64,000 nt of DNA, from the NCBI RefSeq assembly GCF_002946355.1, contig NZ_PKOZ01000001.1, positions 791,931 to 855,930 on the forward strand, written 5' to 3'. Below the pieces are notes generated by a model, which saw only the letters and a program-made list of their open reading frames with translations, did no database searches and was not told the origin of the DNA. A program made the position numbers and the translations under genes. Shown one piece after another: positions 1 to 9,217 of the stretch (position 1 is the stretch's first letter; each line of letters begins with the position of its first letter). This DNA comes from Pradoshia eiseniae. Lineage in GTDB: Bacteria > Bacillota > Bacilli > Bacillales > Pradoshiaceae.

Positions 1-72
1 CAATTGGCCTTATTGTAAGTCTGTTTTGTCTTTATGTATGGGTAAGCCTGTTATTTCATTAGGAGTATATCT

Positions 73-171
73 ATGAAAGATGGAGAGAAAGCGGCAGCTA
101 ATCGTGTAATGACCATATACAGGAGTATCCCTTTTCACGAAAACAAGGGATGCCCTGCATATACATTATAA
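73..171 (+). CDS. possible 32-aa small ORF
   Basis: A short ATG frame has AGGAG at 61-65, seven bases ahead of the start, and ends in TAA. The product begins MKDGEKAAANRVMTIYRS and resembles nothing I recognise. It lies in sequence that otherwise looks decayed, so it may be chance. The start signal is the only support. Confidence 0.2.
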   Translation: MKDGEKAAANRVMTIYRSIPFHENKGCPAYTL

Positions 172-354
172 AGTGTTAGTAATCTTATGCTTTACAGCTA
201 AAAGTAGGGAAATCTCATGCTGATTGAACATGATGATGCTCGCCAAAATGAACGGACCAAGGTCTTGCCAAGAAACAGTTGTATGAATAATGGGTAGGGA
301 TTGGCCTTAACTAACCTACAATGAATCTGTTCAACTATACAAATAACTATATAA

Positions 355-489
355 GAAGGAGCCATCCGGAATAAATTTCTGCATCTATTCAAACAGGACA
401 AGCTTTTGGTAGCAGATCGCGAATTTATTATACGAGATGCTGGTGATTTAGCGGACTTTTTAGTCGTTCAAATGACAGGTGAAAGTTAA
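355..489 (+). pseudogene. C-terminal remnant of an unidentified gene
   Basis: The frame is open from just after a stop at 352-354 to TAA at 487-489. It reads with natural protein composition (…LLVADREFIIRDAGDLADF…) but has no ATG/GTG start near the AAGGAG at 355-360. Upstream codons in this frame contain stops. It looks like the tail of a gene whose front is lost, possibly coupled once to the DUF2642-like gene that follows. Confidence 0.3.
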
Positions 490-568
490 ACAACAGACCT
501 TGTTGATTTATGTCAGATTAAGTGTTGCCCCTCTGATTTTATTTAAGCTTGAGAAAGGAGGAATGGAC

Positions 569-1246
569 ATGAATAAAATGATTCAAGGATTAGTAAATAG
601 AGTGGTACGGATAGAAATCTCCGGGAAGATATATATTAGCGGCAGGTTGGTTAAATTAGGCAGCGATACGCTGGTTTTGTTTGATGGGAAAGATTACTAT
701 TACATGCCGTTAGTCCATATCCAAAAAATGAAAGTTGATGACAATGAGAAAAGGGATATTGAGATACCGACAGACTCTCCAAGTATCACTTCCGAATATG
801 ATAAAGACGATATCTCATTAAGAAAGGTTCTGACACAAGCAAAGGGTGCGTTTGTTGAAATATATGTCACGGCAGGCAAGCCTTTGCACGGCTATATAAC
901 AAGTATTATGAATAACTATTTTGTATTCCATTCCCCTATATATAAAACGATGTATATAGCAATCAAACACCTGAAATGGCTGATCCCTTATACGAACAGT
1001 CAACCTCCATATGGTTTGGAGAATCAAAACTTCCCGGTGCCAGCAATTCATACATCATTAGCTAGAACCTTTGAAGTTCAAATAGAAAAGTTCAAAAATC
1101 ATATTGTCATATTTAATGTTGGGGAAAGTAATTATCATATAGGAAAAATAAATAATATTGAAGAGCAGATGGTCGAATTACAGGCAGCAAGGAATCAGCC
1201 CATTATGATAAATCTTCATCATATAAAGACTCTGCACTTAGTATGA
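569..1246 (+). CDS. DUF2642-like protein with three Sm-like units
   Basis: A 225-residue protein. AGGAGG at 556-561 fits ATG 569 (7-base spacing) better than ATG 563 or the upstream GTG at 479. The N-terminal unit (about residues 1-50, VVRIEISGKIYISGRLVKLG) resembles the small beta-barrel of the Bacillus DUF2642 family, some members of which are spore or coat associated. Similar segments recur at about 85-140 and 165-225, suggesting a triple repeat. No signal peptide or membrane segment is visible. Function is unknown; the family call is from sequence character alone. Confidence 0.7.
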   Translation: MNKMIQGLVNRVVRIEISGKIYISGRLVKLGSDTLVLFDGKDYYYMPLVHIQKMKVDDNEKRDIEIPTDSPSITSEYDKDDISLRKVLTQAKGAFVEIYVTAGKPLHGYITSIMNNYFVFHSPIYKTMYIAIKHLKWLIPYTNSQPPYGLENQNFPVPAIHTSLARTFEVQIEKFKNHIVIFNVGESNYHIGKINNIEEQMVELQAARNQPIMINLHHIKTLHLV

Positions 1247-2070
1247 GAGTCTGTGAAGTAGATGATGGGCTTATTATGGGAAGATTGCTTATTTAGATAG
1301 TTTCTGGCTAATTTGCCATAATTCTGAAAACGAGCATTCTGCAGACATCCTTTCATGTAAAGAGGCAAGAGAAGATGTCATTAAAAGCAAAGAGCTTGAA
1401 AGATGGAACAAAAGTCATTACAGAATAATTTTCAAGCTTTTTATACTTTGATAGCCTTTGGGTTAATTCACGGAATTGAATGATGTGAAATATCGTCAAA
1501 GCATTATTAGGCAGATTGTCTATCTTCTGGATTTGTATAGATTTCCTTAATATATACAGTTGATGGAAAAACAAAGGGGCCGTCTATGGAAATTGAATCA
1601 AAAGCTGTATATCTTGAAGAAAAGGTCTTTAATCATAGAACGGTCGATTTTTTAACAAGGGTAAATACACTCCTTCTATAACAAGATAAAACGAGGTATT
1701 CCGTTTAAACCAGTTAAGGCATTAATCATGCAATCTTTATAGAAAGGACGCCTGTACTCACACTATAAAACATCAATAAAATATTTTAATCGTCTTTGTT
1801 AATTGACTAAATTACATAGATTTCTTCCCGTATGGCATAGATTAATTGGTTTTATCATCTATTTTCTTGCGTAAGCTCTATTTGTCACAATGCTGACTAG
1901 TACTCTGCCAAGCTTTGAGCAATTCATCCTCTATGAACTGAATAGTTATTCATTATTACATCAATATCATTCTTTTCATCAATAAAGTTCATAATCTTTT
2001 CAATTTTGAGTTCAAAACTTTGAGTGTTGGAGCCAAATCATGGTAGAATAATGTCGGAAATGTTTTATCC
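1247..2070. other. non-coding, decayed-looking stretch
   Basis: About 800 bases with no frame I can support. The plus strand has short protein-like runs broken by stops (around 1370-1560 and 1585-1680), which suggests an old decayed gene. No structured RNA or terminator stands out. Confidence 0.4.
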
Positions 2071-2071
2071 T

Positions 2072-2100
2072 TTCGACTTTTTTGAAAAAGATATTACAAT
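2072..2100 (+). promoter_or_regulatory. candidate odhAB promoter
   Basis: TTCGAC (2072-2077), a 17-base spacer and TACAAT (2095-2100) lie about 55 bases ahead of odhA. An alternative is TTGAGT (2020-2025) with 18 bases to TAGAAT (2044-2049). Both are moderate SigA matches; neither is certain. Confidence 0.35.
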
Positions 2101-2156
2101 ATAGTATTTTGGTCGTGAGTGTAAAACAAAACAAAGGATAACAGGGGGATTTCTTG

Positions 2157-5003
2157 ATGAAACCTAATACACCTGATACGACAAACCCTTGGCTAGACTT
2201 TCAAGGTCCTAACTTGGGATATGTTCAGGAAATGTACGAAGTTTTCGAAACGGATCCAGATTCGGTGGATCCGGAATTAGCGAGGTTATTTGAGCAGTGG
2301 GGGCCTCCGGTTTTTGAGGAAGCTGGTCAAGTAAATGAGAACGGCAAACAAGCGTTTACTGCGAAGGGGTATGAAGCAACCGATTTTCTTTATAAGGTTG
2401 CACAAGCAGTGAAACTGGCAGAGGATATTCGCACGAATGGTCATTTGGCCGCGGATATTTATCCTCTATTTAAGAGGGAACGAAATGGCATCGACTTTGA
2501 TTTGAAACAGTATGGTTTGACGACCGCGGATTTGAAAGCGATGCCAGCGTCGATTATTAGCGAATTTATACCGAAAAAATATACAAATGGCTATGAAGCT
2601 ATTGAATATTTGAAAATGCTTTATACGAGGACGATTTCATTTGAATTGGATCATGTTCATGACCTTGAAGAAAAGAAATGGCTCACGCAAATGGTCGAAA
2701 GCACGGCTTCAGGATTTAAGCTTCCAGATGAGAAGAAGAAGAGAGTCCTGAAACGTTTGACTGAGGTAGATGGATTTGAGAAGTTCCTTCATAAAACCTT
2801 TGTTGGCCAGAAGCGTTTCTCTATAGAGGGTGTCGATTCCCTTGTGCCGCTTTTAGATGAAATTGTCTCTAAATCGGTTCGAGGCGGAACGAAGTCCATT
2901 AATATCGGAATGGCTCACAGAGGAAGATTGAATGTGCTTGCCCATGTTTTGGGTAAACCATATAAAAATATATTCTCTGAGTTTCAGCATGCGCCAAACA
3001 AGGAACTCGTACCTTCGGAAGGTTCAATCGGGGTTACCTTCGGATGGACAGGAGATGTGAAGTATCATCTTGGTGCGGGCAGGAAAATCAAAGAAGAAAA
3101 TACAAGGGAAGCGGTTATTTCACTTGCCAATAACCCTAGTCACCTTGAGTTTGTAAACCCAATTGTCAATGGTTTCACAAGAGCAGCTCAGGACGACCGT
3201 ACGAAAAGCGGATATCCGGTCCATGATCCAAAAGCCAGCATGGCGATCATTATTCATGGAGATGCGGCATTCCCTGGTCAGGGTGTTGTTGCAGAGACGC
3301 TCAACTTAAGTCAATTGAATGGCTATCAAACGGGCGGAACCATTCATATTATTGCCAACAATATGATTGGCTTCACGACAGAGAGCAGAGATTCCCGCTC
3401 TACAAGGTATTCATCTGACCTTGCAAAAGGGTTCGAAATTCCAATCATTCATGTCAATGCGGATGATCCGGAAGCGGTCCTTGCGGCAGCTCTTGTAGCG
3501 TATGAGTATAGAGAAAAATTCAAAAAAGACTTCTTGATTGATTTAATCGGCTACAGACGATTCGGTCATAACGAAATGGATGAGCCGATGACGACTAATC
3601 CGGAAATGTACAAGCTTGTGCATGCCCACCCAACTCCTCGGGAGGTATATGCAGAGCGCTTGGTCGAGCAAGGTGTTATCACGAAGGAAGAGGCACAGCG
3701 CTATGTTGATGAGCATGCGGCGATGCTGAAAGATTATTATGATCAAGTCGGCGAGAAGCAGGATGGCAATCTTGAGGATGCCGATGTGCCGAAGGTCATT
3801 GAGTCTGGAATTCCGGCCGTTGAAACGAAGGTAAGTCTTGAGGAATTGCAAAAAATCAATCAAGATTTGCTCAAGCGTCCTGATAATTTCAATGTCTTCA
3901 AAAAGCTCGATAAGATTTTGATGAGAAGAAGCGATGCATTGAATGAAGGCAATAAAGTGGACTGGGCATTGGCTGAGGTTCTTGCCTTTGCATCTATTCT
4001 GAAGGATGGTACGCCAGTCAGGCTGACAGGACAGGATTCAGAGCGCGGAACCTTCGCGCACCGCAATCTCGTGCTTCATGACCCTGATACAGGAGAAACC
4101 TTCTCTCCGCTTCATACACTAGATGGTGCGAAAGCATCCTTTGCTATTCATAATAGCCCGTTATCTGAAGCAGCGGTTATCGGTTTTGAGTACGGCTATA
4201 ATGTGTATTCAGAAGATACACTCGTCTTATGGGAAGCCCAATATGGTGACTTTGCCAACACGGCACAAGTATTCTTTGATCAATTTATCGCAGCTGGAAG
4301 GGCGAAATGGGGACAAAAATCCGGTCTTGTCATGCTGCTTCCGCACGGATATGAAGGACAAGGGCCAGAGCATTCCAGCGCCCGCCTTGAACGATTCCTT
4401 TCACTTGCGGCAGAGAATAACTGGACAGTGGCGAATTTGAGCAGTGCAGCTCAATATTTCCATATTTTAAGAAGGCAGGCGGCTATTCTTGGCAAAGAAG
4501 AGGTGCGTCCGCTTGTATTGATGACACCAAAGAGCTTATTGAGAAATCAAATCTTTGCGAGTGAACCTCAAGAATTCAGTGAAGGAGAATTCAAATCCTT
4601 CATCGAACAGCCTGGCCTTGGGAAAAATAAGGATGCTGTTGAAAGAATCGTCTGTACAACAGGAAAGATGGCGATTGATCTTGCGCAAGCAGTCGATGGA
4701 AAAGAGGATATGGACTGGCTTCATATTGTCAGAATCGAAGAGATTTATCCATTCCCGTTTGCAGGTGTTCAAGAACTGTTTGCTTCCTATCCGAATTTGA
4801 AAGAAATCAAGTGGGTGCAAGAAGAGCCGAAGAATATGGGTGCATGGACATTCGTAGAACCGCGTTTGCGTGCGGCTTCTCCTGAAGGGGTAACAGTGGA
4901 TTATATCGGAAGAAGACGACGTTCATCTCCGGCTGAGGGAGATCCAACTATCCACAAAAAAATTCAGAACCATATCATCACAAGTGCATTAACACGCGAA
5001 TAG
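2157..5003 (+). CDS. odhA: 2-oxoglutarate dehydrogenase E1 component
   Basis: This thiamin-diphosphate E1 subunit of the TCA-cycle 2-oxoglutarate dehydrogenase complex decarboxylates 2-oxoglutarate and passes the succinyl group to the lipoyl arm of OdhB. It has 948 residues, close to the usual length of about 940. The N-terminal E2-contact segment ([18 protein letters not shown]) is present, then [15 protein letters not shown] near 262 and the ThDP-binding stretch [10 protein letters not shown]…NN near 366-395. The start is ATG 2157: GGGGG ends at 2148, which suits it better than TTG 2154. odhB follows 15 bases later. Confidence 0.97.
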   Translation: MKPNTPDTTNPWLDFQGPNLGYVQEMYEVFETDPDSVDPELARLFEQWGPPVFEEAGQVNENGKQAFTAKGYEATDFLYKVAQAVKLAEDIRTNGHLAADIYPLFKRERNGIDFDLKQYGLTTADLKAMPASIISEFIPKKYTNGYEAIEYLKMLYTRTISFELDHVHDLEEKKWLTQMVESTASGFKLPDEKKKRVLKRLTEVDGFEKFLHKTFVGQKRFSIEGVDSLVPLLDEIVSKSVRGGTKSINIGMAHRGRLNVLAHVLGKPYKNIFSEFQHAPNKELVPSEGSIGVTFGWTGDVKYHLGAGRKIKEENTREAVISLANNPSHLEFVNPIVNGFTRAAQDDRTKSGYPVHDPKASMAIIIHGDAAFPGQGVVAETLNLSQLNGYQTGGTIHIIANNMIGFTTESRDSRSTRYSSDLAKGFEIPIIHVNADDPEAVLAAALVAYEYREKFKKDFLIDLIGYRRFGHNEMDEPMTTNPEMYKLVHAHPTPREVYAERLVEQGVITKEEAQRYVDEHAAMLKDYYDQVGEKQDGNLEDADVPKVIESGIPAVETKVSLEELQKINQDLLKRPDNFNVFKKLDKILMRRSDALNEGNKVDWALAEVLAFASILKDGTPVRLTGQDSERGTFAHRNLVLHDPDTGETFSPLHTLDGAKASFAIHNSPLSEAAVIGFEYGYNVYSEDTLVLWEAQYGDFANTAQVFFDQFIAAGRAKWGQKSGLVMLLPHGYEGQGPEHSSARLERFLSLAAENNWTVANLSSAAQYFHILRRQAAILGKEEVRPLVLMTPKSLLRNQIFASEPQEFSEGEFKSFIEQPGLGKNKDAVERIVCTTGKMAIDLAQAVDGKEDMDWLHIVRIEEIYPFPFAGVQELFASYPNLKEIKWVQEEPKNMGAWTFVEPRLRAASPEGVTVDYIGRRRRSSPAEGDPTIHKKIQNHIITSALTRE

Positions 5004-5018
5004 AGGAGGAGAACAATA

Positions 5019-6278
5019 ATGGCAGAAGTTATCGTACCAGAATTAGCAGAATCAATTACAGAGGGAACAATCGCCCAGTGGCTTAAACAACCGGGTGACA
5101 CCGTTGAAAAAGGTGATTATATTGTTGAACTGGAAACAGACAAGGTAAATGTTGAAATCATCTCTGAGTATGCGGGTGTGCTGAAAGAACAACTGAAAGA
5201 GGAAGGCGACACTGTATTAGTCGGTGAAGCAATTGCTATCGTGGATGGCGATGGCGGAGGCAGTGCTCCGGCTGAGAAGAAAGAAGAGCCAAAACAGGCA
5301 GCAGCACCTCAAGAAGAGCAGCAGCAAAGCTCCCAAGCACCTGCACAAGAAGAAGTGAAAAAAGGACAACAGCCAGTCGCTTCTCCTTCTGCACGAAAAC
5401 TAGCGCGTGAAAAAGGCATTGATTTATCAGAAGTACCAACTGTAGACCCTCTTGGAAGAGTGCGCAAGCAAGATGTGGAATCATACGATCCAACTAAAGC
5501 ACAGGCACCGAAGAGCGCGAAGCCTGAGCCGAAAAAAGCTCCTGAGGCGAAAGCGGCTCAACCAGCTCCATCCGGCAAACCGGAAGAACGCGTGAAAATG
5601 TCCAGAAGACGTCAAACTATCGCGAAACGCTTGGTTGAGGTTCAGCATAATACAGCAATGCTGACAACCTTCAATGAAGTTGACATGACTAACATTATGA
5701 ATTTGCGCAACAAACGCAAAGATGCCTTCTTGAAAGAAAATGATGTGAAGCTCGGATTTATGTCCTTCTTTACAAAAGCGGTTGTCGGGTCATTGAAAAA
5801 ATTCCCGATGCTGAATGCAGAAATCCAAGGCGATGAGCTGCTTATCAAGAAATACTACGATATCGGCGTGGCTGTATCTGCTCCTGAAGGCTTGGTTGTA
5901 CCAGTCGTTAGAGACGCAGACCGTATGAATTTCGCAGAGATCGAAAAAGAAATCGGTAACCTTGCGAAAAAAGCGCGTGACAATAAATTAGCTCTTCAAG
6001 ATCTTCAAGGCGGTACATTCACGATCACAAATGGCGGTGTATTTGGATCCCTCATGTCAACACCTATCCTAAATGGTACACAGGTAGGTATTCTAGGCAT
6101 GCATGGTATTAAGCTTCGCCCAATCGCGATTGATGAGACAACCATCGAAAATCGCCCTATGATGTACATTGCGCTATCTTATGATCACCGAATCGTTGAT
6201 GGAGCGGAAGCTGTAAGCTTCTTAGCCAATATCAAGAAATTGGTTGAAGACCCTGAAAGCTTATTGCTTGAAGGTTGA
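5019..6278 (+). CDS. odhB: 2-oxoglutarate dehydrogenase E2, dihydrolipoyl succinyltransferase
   Basis: This 419-residue core subunit moves succinyl groups from OdhA to CoA. An N-terminal lipoyl domain (1-78) carries the lipoylated lysine in ETDKVNVEI (Lys42). An Ala/Pro/Gln/Lys-rich linker leads to a peripheral subunit-binding domain (about 121-156), a second linker and the catalytic domain, with SYDHRIVDG near the C-terminus (His390 expected catalytic). It is co-transcribed with odhA (AGAGGAGG ribosome-binding site) and closed by a terminator. The E3 gene is not in this window, as in other bacilli where it belongs to pdh. Confidence 0.97.
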   Translation: MAEVIVPELAESITEGTIAQWLKQPGDTVEKGDYIVELETDKVNVEIISEYAGVLKEQLKEEGDTVLVGEAIAIVDGDGGGSAPAEKKEEPKQAAAPQEEQQQSSQAPAQEEVKKGQQPVASPSARKLAREKGIDLSEVPTVDPLGRVRKQDVESYDPTKAQAPKSAKPEPKKAPEAKAAQPAPSGKPEERVKMSRRRQTIAKRLVEVQHNTAMLTTFNEVDMTNIMNLRNKRKDAFLKENDVKLGFMSFFTKAVVGSLKKFPMLNAEIQGDELLIKKYYDIGVAVSAPEGLVVPVVRDADRMNFAEIEKEIGNLAKKARDNKLALQDLQGGTFTITNGGVFGSLMSTPILNGTQVGILGMHGIKLRPIAIDETTIENRPMMYIALSYDHRIVDGAEAVSFLANIKKLVEDPESLLLEG

Positions 6279-6288
6279 TAGAATAAGA

Positions 6289-6321
6289 GAAACAGCCTTT
6301 AACTAGGCTGTTTTCTTTTTT
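6289..6321 (+). terminator. odhAB terminator
   Basis: AACAGCC…GGCTGTT hairpin with an eight-base loop, followed by a T-rich run. It starts ten bases after the odhB stop. Confidence 0.85.
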
Positions 6322-6370
6322 AATCCCTTTTGATGTTTTCGACAACTAATTGGCCATTTTCTTCACTTTT

Positions 6371-6597
6371 GGCAGAATGGGCGAGACTCTCGGCACGGAA
6401 AAGCTAACAAATCGAGACCTCACAGTGCGAAGCGCGAGGAAGCTCGATGCTTGCTCGCGGAAAGCGAGCTCATTCTGCAAAAAGTAGCTTTTATATACGA
6501 ATTTAATTTTAGAACATAAAAAACTGTAGACTTAATCCTAGCTGGATTTTGTATATAACTTGAGACAATAGCCAGTAATCTAGCTGTTCTCTTTTTT
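6371..6597. repeat. dispersed composite repeat, copy 1
   Basis: Begins GGCAGAATGGGCGAGACTCT; an inverted match CATTCTGC follows about 100 bases later (6471-6478). A second conserved part then has AAAAAACT.TAGAC, TGGATTTTGT, GAGACA and a terminator-like hairpin with T-run (6562-6597). Copy 2 at 15290-15511 shares these blocks in the same order. The middle of the first part has diverged. It resembles the structured intergenic repeats common in Bacillaceae. No coding frame is supported. Confidence 0.7.
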
Positions 6598-6611
6598 AGT
6601 AAATATTAGGT

Positions 6612-6640
6612 TGACAATTCAGAATTATTAAATTATGATA
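6612..6640 (+). promoter_or_regulatory. trp operon SigA promoter
   Basis: TTGACA (6612-6617), exactly 17 bases, then TATGAT (6635-6640). Transcription would start near 6647, about 50 bases ahead of the first T-box, with a small GCTGG…CCAGC hairpin (6651-6673) in the 5' end. It is the strongest promoter match seen in the window. Confidence 0.85.
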
Positions 6641-6695
6641 ATAAAAACCGCTGGATTATTCTGGATAACCAGCATTTCGTTTAATTGAATCATTT

Positions 6696-6966
6696 ACAGG
6701 CGATGAGGAAGAGGAGTAACCTTTGAAGGAGTTTTAGAGAGCCGGTGTTTGGTGGGAACCGGTACGAATTCTTTGGCGAATGGACTTCTGAGCTTTCAGG
6801 CAGAACATCTGAGGATTAGTATGCGCTGAACGGTGGTGGCAATCGTTACAATAGGCCAGGCAGTTGAAGCTAGCTGTCTTTAAAGCGGATTGTTCTTTTG
6901 GACAATCAATTAAGGTGGCACCGCGGGTCTTCCGTCCTTATCTAATAAGGATGGAAGACCCTTTTT
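6696..6966 (+). ncRNA. tryptophan T-box leader 1
   Basis: A T-box riboswitch that senses uncharged tRNA-Trp. Stem I starts after GAGGAAGAGGAGTAAC, with AGAGAGCCGG…CCGGT pairing and the specifier loop GAATGGACTTC, so the specifier codon is TGG (6781-6783). The T-box sequence AAGGTGGCACCGCGG is at 6912-6926. Its TGGC bulge would pair with the tRNA GCCA end. The terminator hairpin runs 6926-6960 with T-run 6962-6966. Stabilised antitermination would let transcription pass to the second T-box. Confidence 0.93.
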
Positions 6967-6992
6967 GCGTACAATCAAATATTGTTTATAGC

Positions 6993-7241
6993 GTAAAGAA
7001 AGAGGAGTAGCGTTAAGTGATGCATAACAGAGAGCCGGAATTGGTGAGATCCGGTATGCTGGCTTTTCGTGAATGGGCTTTCGAGTGATCTCTTGAACTG
7101 TCAGTAGGGAGATCCGGGTTTCCGCCGTTAAAAGGATAGGGTATCGAAATATTTTTCCGTACCTGAACAGAGTCCCAACGGGGGTGGCACCACGATCATA
7201 CGTCCTCCATAAGCATAGTTTTTTGCTTATGGAGGATTTTT
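6993..7241 (+). ncRNA. tryptophan T-box leader 2
   Basis: A second complete T-box directly downstream of the first. It has the same AAAGAGGAGTAG…AGAGAGCCGG start, specifier loop GAATGGGCTTTC with TGG at 7074-7076, T-box core GGGTGGCACCACG near 7181-7195, and a terminator CCTCCATAAGC…GCTTATGGAGG followed by T-run (7204-7241). It ends 19 bases ahead of trpE. Two tryptophan-specific T-boxes in series should give a tighter, more switch-like response than one. Confidence 0.93.
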
Positions 7242-7260
7242 TATTTGGAGGGGGATTTGG

Positions 7261-8643
7261 ATGAAAGAGCGCCATGTATTTAGACGAACGATTTCGGGAG
7301 AAGAGAGAGCGCGAGCAGCTGAGCTCGAAAAAATGAAGGGCATTGCTATATTGGATTTTCCGTCACTTCAGCATGGGAGGGTAAGAATACTTGCATTGAA
7401 TGTGCATGCCGAGCTTTCTCAAAAGAATGGAATCATGACGGTTAAGTCTCGCGGCAGAGTAGAAACGGTCACGGAGGATGCCCAAAAACACCTCCAGCAC
7501 TGGATTGATGGCCATGCGGAGAGTGAATCCTGTCTTCCCTTTTCAGGAGGAGCGATTGGCTATATTGGCTATTCGTATAGCTTTCAGTTTGAGAACTTGA
7601 ATGTGCCGGAGCTAGACTTGCTTGATATGAATGACCTTCATCTGCTGTTTCATTCAGACTATTTCATTTTCAGCGGGGCAAAAGGAGAGGAGTGCGAGCA
7701 GGTTCATGTTCATTATGGCAGTCCGATTCAGGCGAATGAAGCAGAAAAACGAATGGCTAGTGTTCTTGACCAGGCTTCGTTTAGCAGGCGAGCAGAACCC
7801 TCTTATTCTATTGGCTTATTAAGCAGTAACTTTACGAAGGCCTCCTTTATGGAAGCTGTCGATTCTATAAAAAGTCACATCAGGGCGGGGGATATCTTTC
7901 AAGCCGTCCTATCGCAGAGATGGTCAGGAGAATTCAAAGGTGATAGCTTGACGTATTTTTTGAAGATTAAGGCTCAGCATCCCTCCTCCTTCAGTTTCTA
8001 TCTTCCCTTCGAAAACTATGAGGTTCTAGGATGCTCGCCTGAACGGCTGCTAGCTGTTGATCAGGGCATCGTGCATTCCAATCCAATCGCCGGGACACGG
8101 AGAAGAGGAAGTACGAATAGAGAGGATGAGCAGCTGATAAGGGACTTGCTCTCCGATGAAAAGGAAAAAGCGGAGCATTTGATGCTCGTTGACTTAGCCA
8201 GAAATGACCTCGGCAAGATATGCCGTAAAGAGAGCATCTTGCTGAATCGATTCATGGAGATTGAAAAATATAAGAATGTGATTCATTTAGTTTCAGAGAT
8301 TACAGGGACGCTCGCAGAGGATATTCATCCCGCAGATGCCGTGAAAGCCTGCCTTCCTGCAGGAACTGTATCAGGAGCGCCGAAAATCAGAGCAATGGAG
8401 CTCATATCCACCTATGAACAGGAAAAAAGAGGGGTATATGGCGGCGGTGTCGGCTACTTTTCCTTCGAAGGGAACAGCGATTTAGCGCTTGCGATCAGGA
8501 TGGCGGTCGTGAAGGATGGGATGATTCATCAGCAAGCAGGAGCAGGAATCGTCCATGATTCCATTCCGGAAAATGAATGGCATGAAACACTGCATAAAGC
8601 AGGAGTGAAGGAGGCAGGGCTAAATGATTTTACTTATCGATAA
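7261..8643 (+). CDS. trpE: anthranilate synthase component I
   Basis: Converts chorismate to anthranilate with ammonia or glutamine nitrogen delivered by TrpG. It has 460 residues, shorter than the usual 500-520, because the N-terminus is cut. The chorismate-binding domain is intact: GCSPERLL near 258, NPIAGTRRRG near 277, DLARNDLGK near 317 and PAGTVSGAPKIRAME near 366. Alanine in PIAGT, where PabB has lysine, favours anthranilate over aminodeoxychorismate synthase. The LLES tryptophan-feedback motif is not recognisable; the matching region reads GIAILDFPSLQHGRVRI. The ATG has a strong GGAGGGGG site. Its end overlaps trpG by 20 bases. Confidence 0.95.
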   Translation: MKERHVFRRTISGEERARAAELEKMKGIAILDFPSLQHGRVRILALNVHAELSQKNGIMTVKSRGRVETVTEDAQKHLQHWIDGHAESESCLPFSGGAIGYIGYSYSFQFENLNVPELDLLDMNDLHLLFHSDYFIFSGAKGEECEQVHVHYGSPIQANEAEKRMASVLDQASFSRRAEPSYSIGLLSSNFTKASFMEAVDSIKSHIRAGDIFQAVLSQRWSGEFKGDSLTYFLKIKAQHPSSFSFYLPFENYEVLGCSPERLLAVDQGIVHSNPIAGTRRRGSTNREDEQLIRDLLSDEKEKAEHLMLVDLARNDLGKICRKESILLNRFMEIEKYKNVIHLVSEITGTLAEDIHPADAVKACLPAGTVSGAPKIRAMELISTYEQEKRGVYGGGVGYFSFEGNSDLALAIRMAVVKDGMIHQQAGAGIVHDSIPENEWHETLHKAGVKEAGLNDFTYR

Positions 8644-9217
8644 TTTTGATTCCTTTACGTATAACCTCTATCAGCTTTGTTTGGAGCTTGGAAAAGAGGT
8701 GGAGGTGAGACGGAATAATGCGATTTCCGTCAGTGAGGTGGCTATGATGCAGCCAGATGCGATTATCCTCTCTCCGGGTCCTGGACGGCCAGAAGACAGC
8801 GGGGTATGTGCTGAGGTGGTCAATGCCTTTTATGAGGAGATTCCTATTCTAGGCGTCTGCCTCGGGCATCAGTTAATTGGCCAGCTCTTTGGGGGAATTA
8901 TTACACAGGCCAAGGAAATCAAGCATGGAAAATGCTCCCCAATAACCCATCAATCCGGAGAATTATTCGAAGAGATTGCACCATGCTTTGATGCGATGAG
9001 ATATCATTCGCTTGTCATTGAGCGAAATAGCCTGCCTGAATGTTTTGAGCTAACCGCTTTCTCTCTCGATGACGGGGAGATTATGGCTATTGCCCATAAG
9101 GAATATCCGCTTTATGGCGTTCAATTTCACCCTGAATCCATTGGTACACCGGTCGGCAAGCAGTTATTAACGAATTTTTTTCAATTGAATCGAAAGGGGA
9201 GAGCAATCTATGCATGA
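8624..9217 (+). CDS. trpG: anthranilate synthase glutamine amidotransferase
   Basis: A class I glutamine amidotransferase subunit (197 residues) that hydrolyses glutamine and feeds ammonia to TrpE. The nucleophile lies in GVCLGHQ (about Cys79) and the His-Glu pair in VQFHPES (about His169, Glu171). B. subtilis shares one TrpG/PabA from its folate operon, whereas this copy sits inside the trp operon between trpE and trpD, as in several other bacilli. It may still serve PabB if no other amidotransferase exists. It overlaps trpE by 20 and trpD by 8 bases, implying translational coupling. Confidence 0.95.
   Translation: MILLIDNFDSFTYNLYQLCLELGKEVEVRRNNAISVSEVAMMQPDAIILSPGPGRPEDSGVCAEVVNAFYEEIPILGVCLGHQLIGQLFGGIITQAKEIKHGKCSPITHQSGELFEEIAPCFDAMRYHSLVIERNSLPECFELTAFSLDDGEIMAIAHKEYPLYGVQFHPESIGTPVGKQLLTNFFQLNRKGRAIYA

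Noticed and set aside
1353-1574. Minus-strand 73-codon frame
   Set aside because: Biased composition, no ribosome-binding site, and no resemblance to a protein family.
7261-8643. TrpE read as aminodeoxychorismate synthase (PabB)
   Set aside because: The motif reads PIAGT (Ala) where PabB enzymes carry Lys, and the gene heads a full trp operon behind tryptophan T-boxes.
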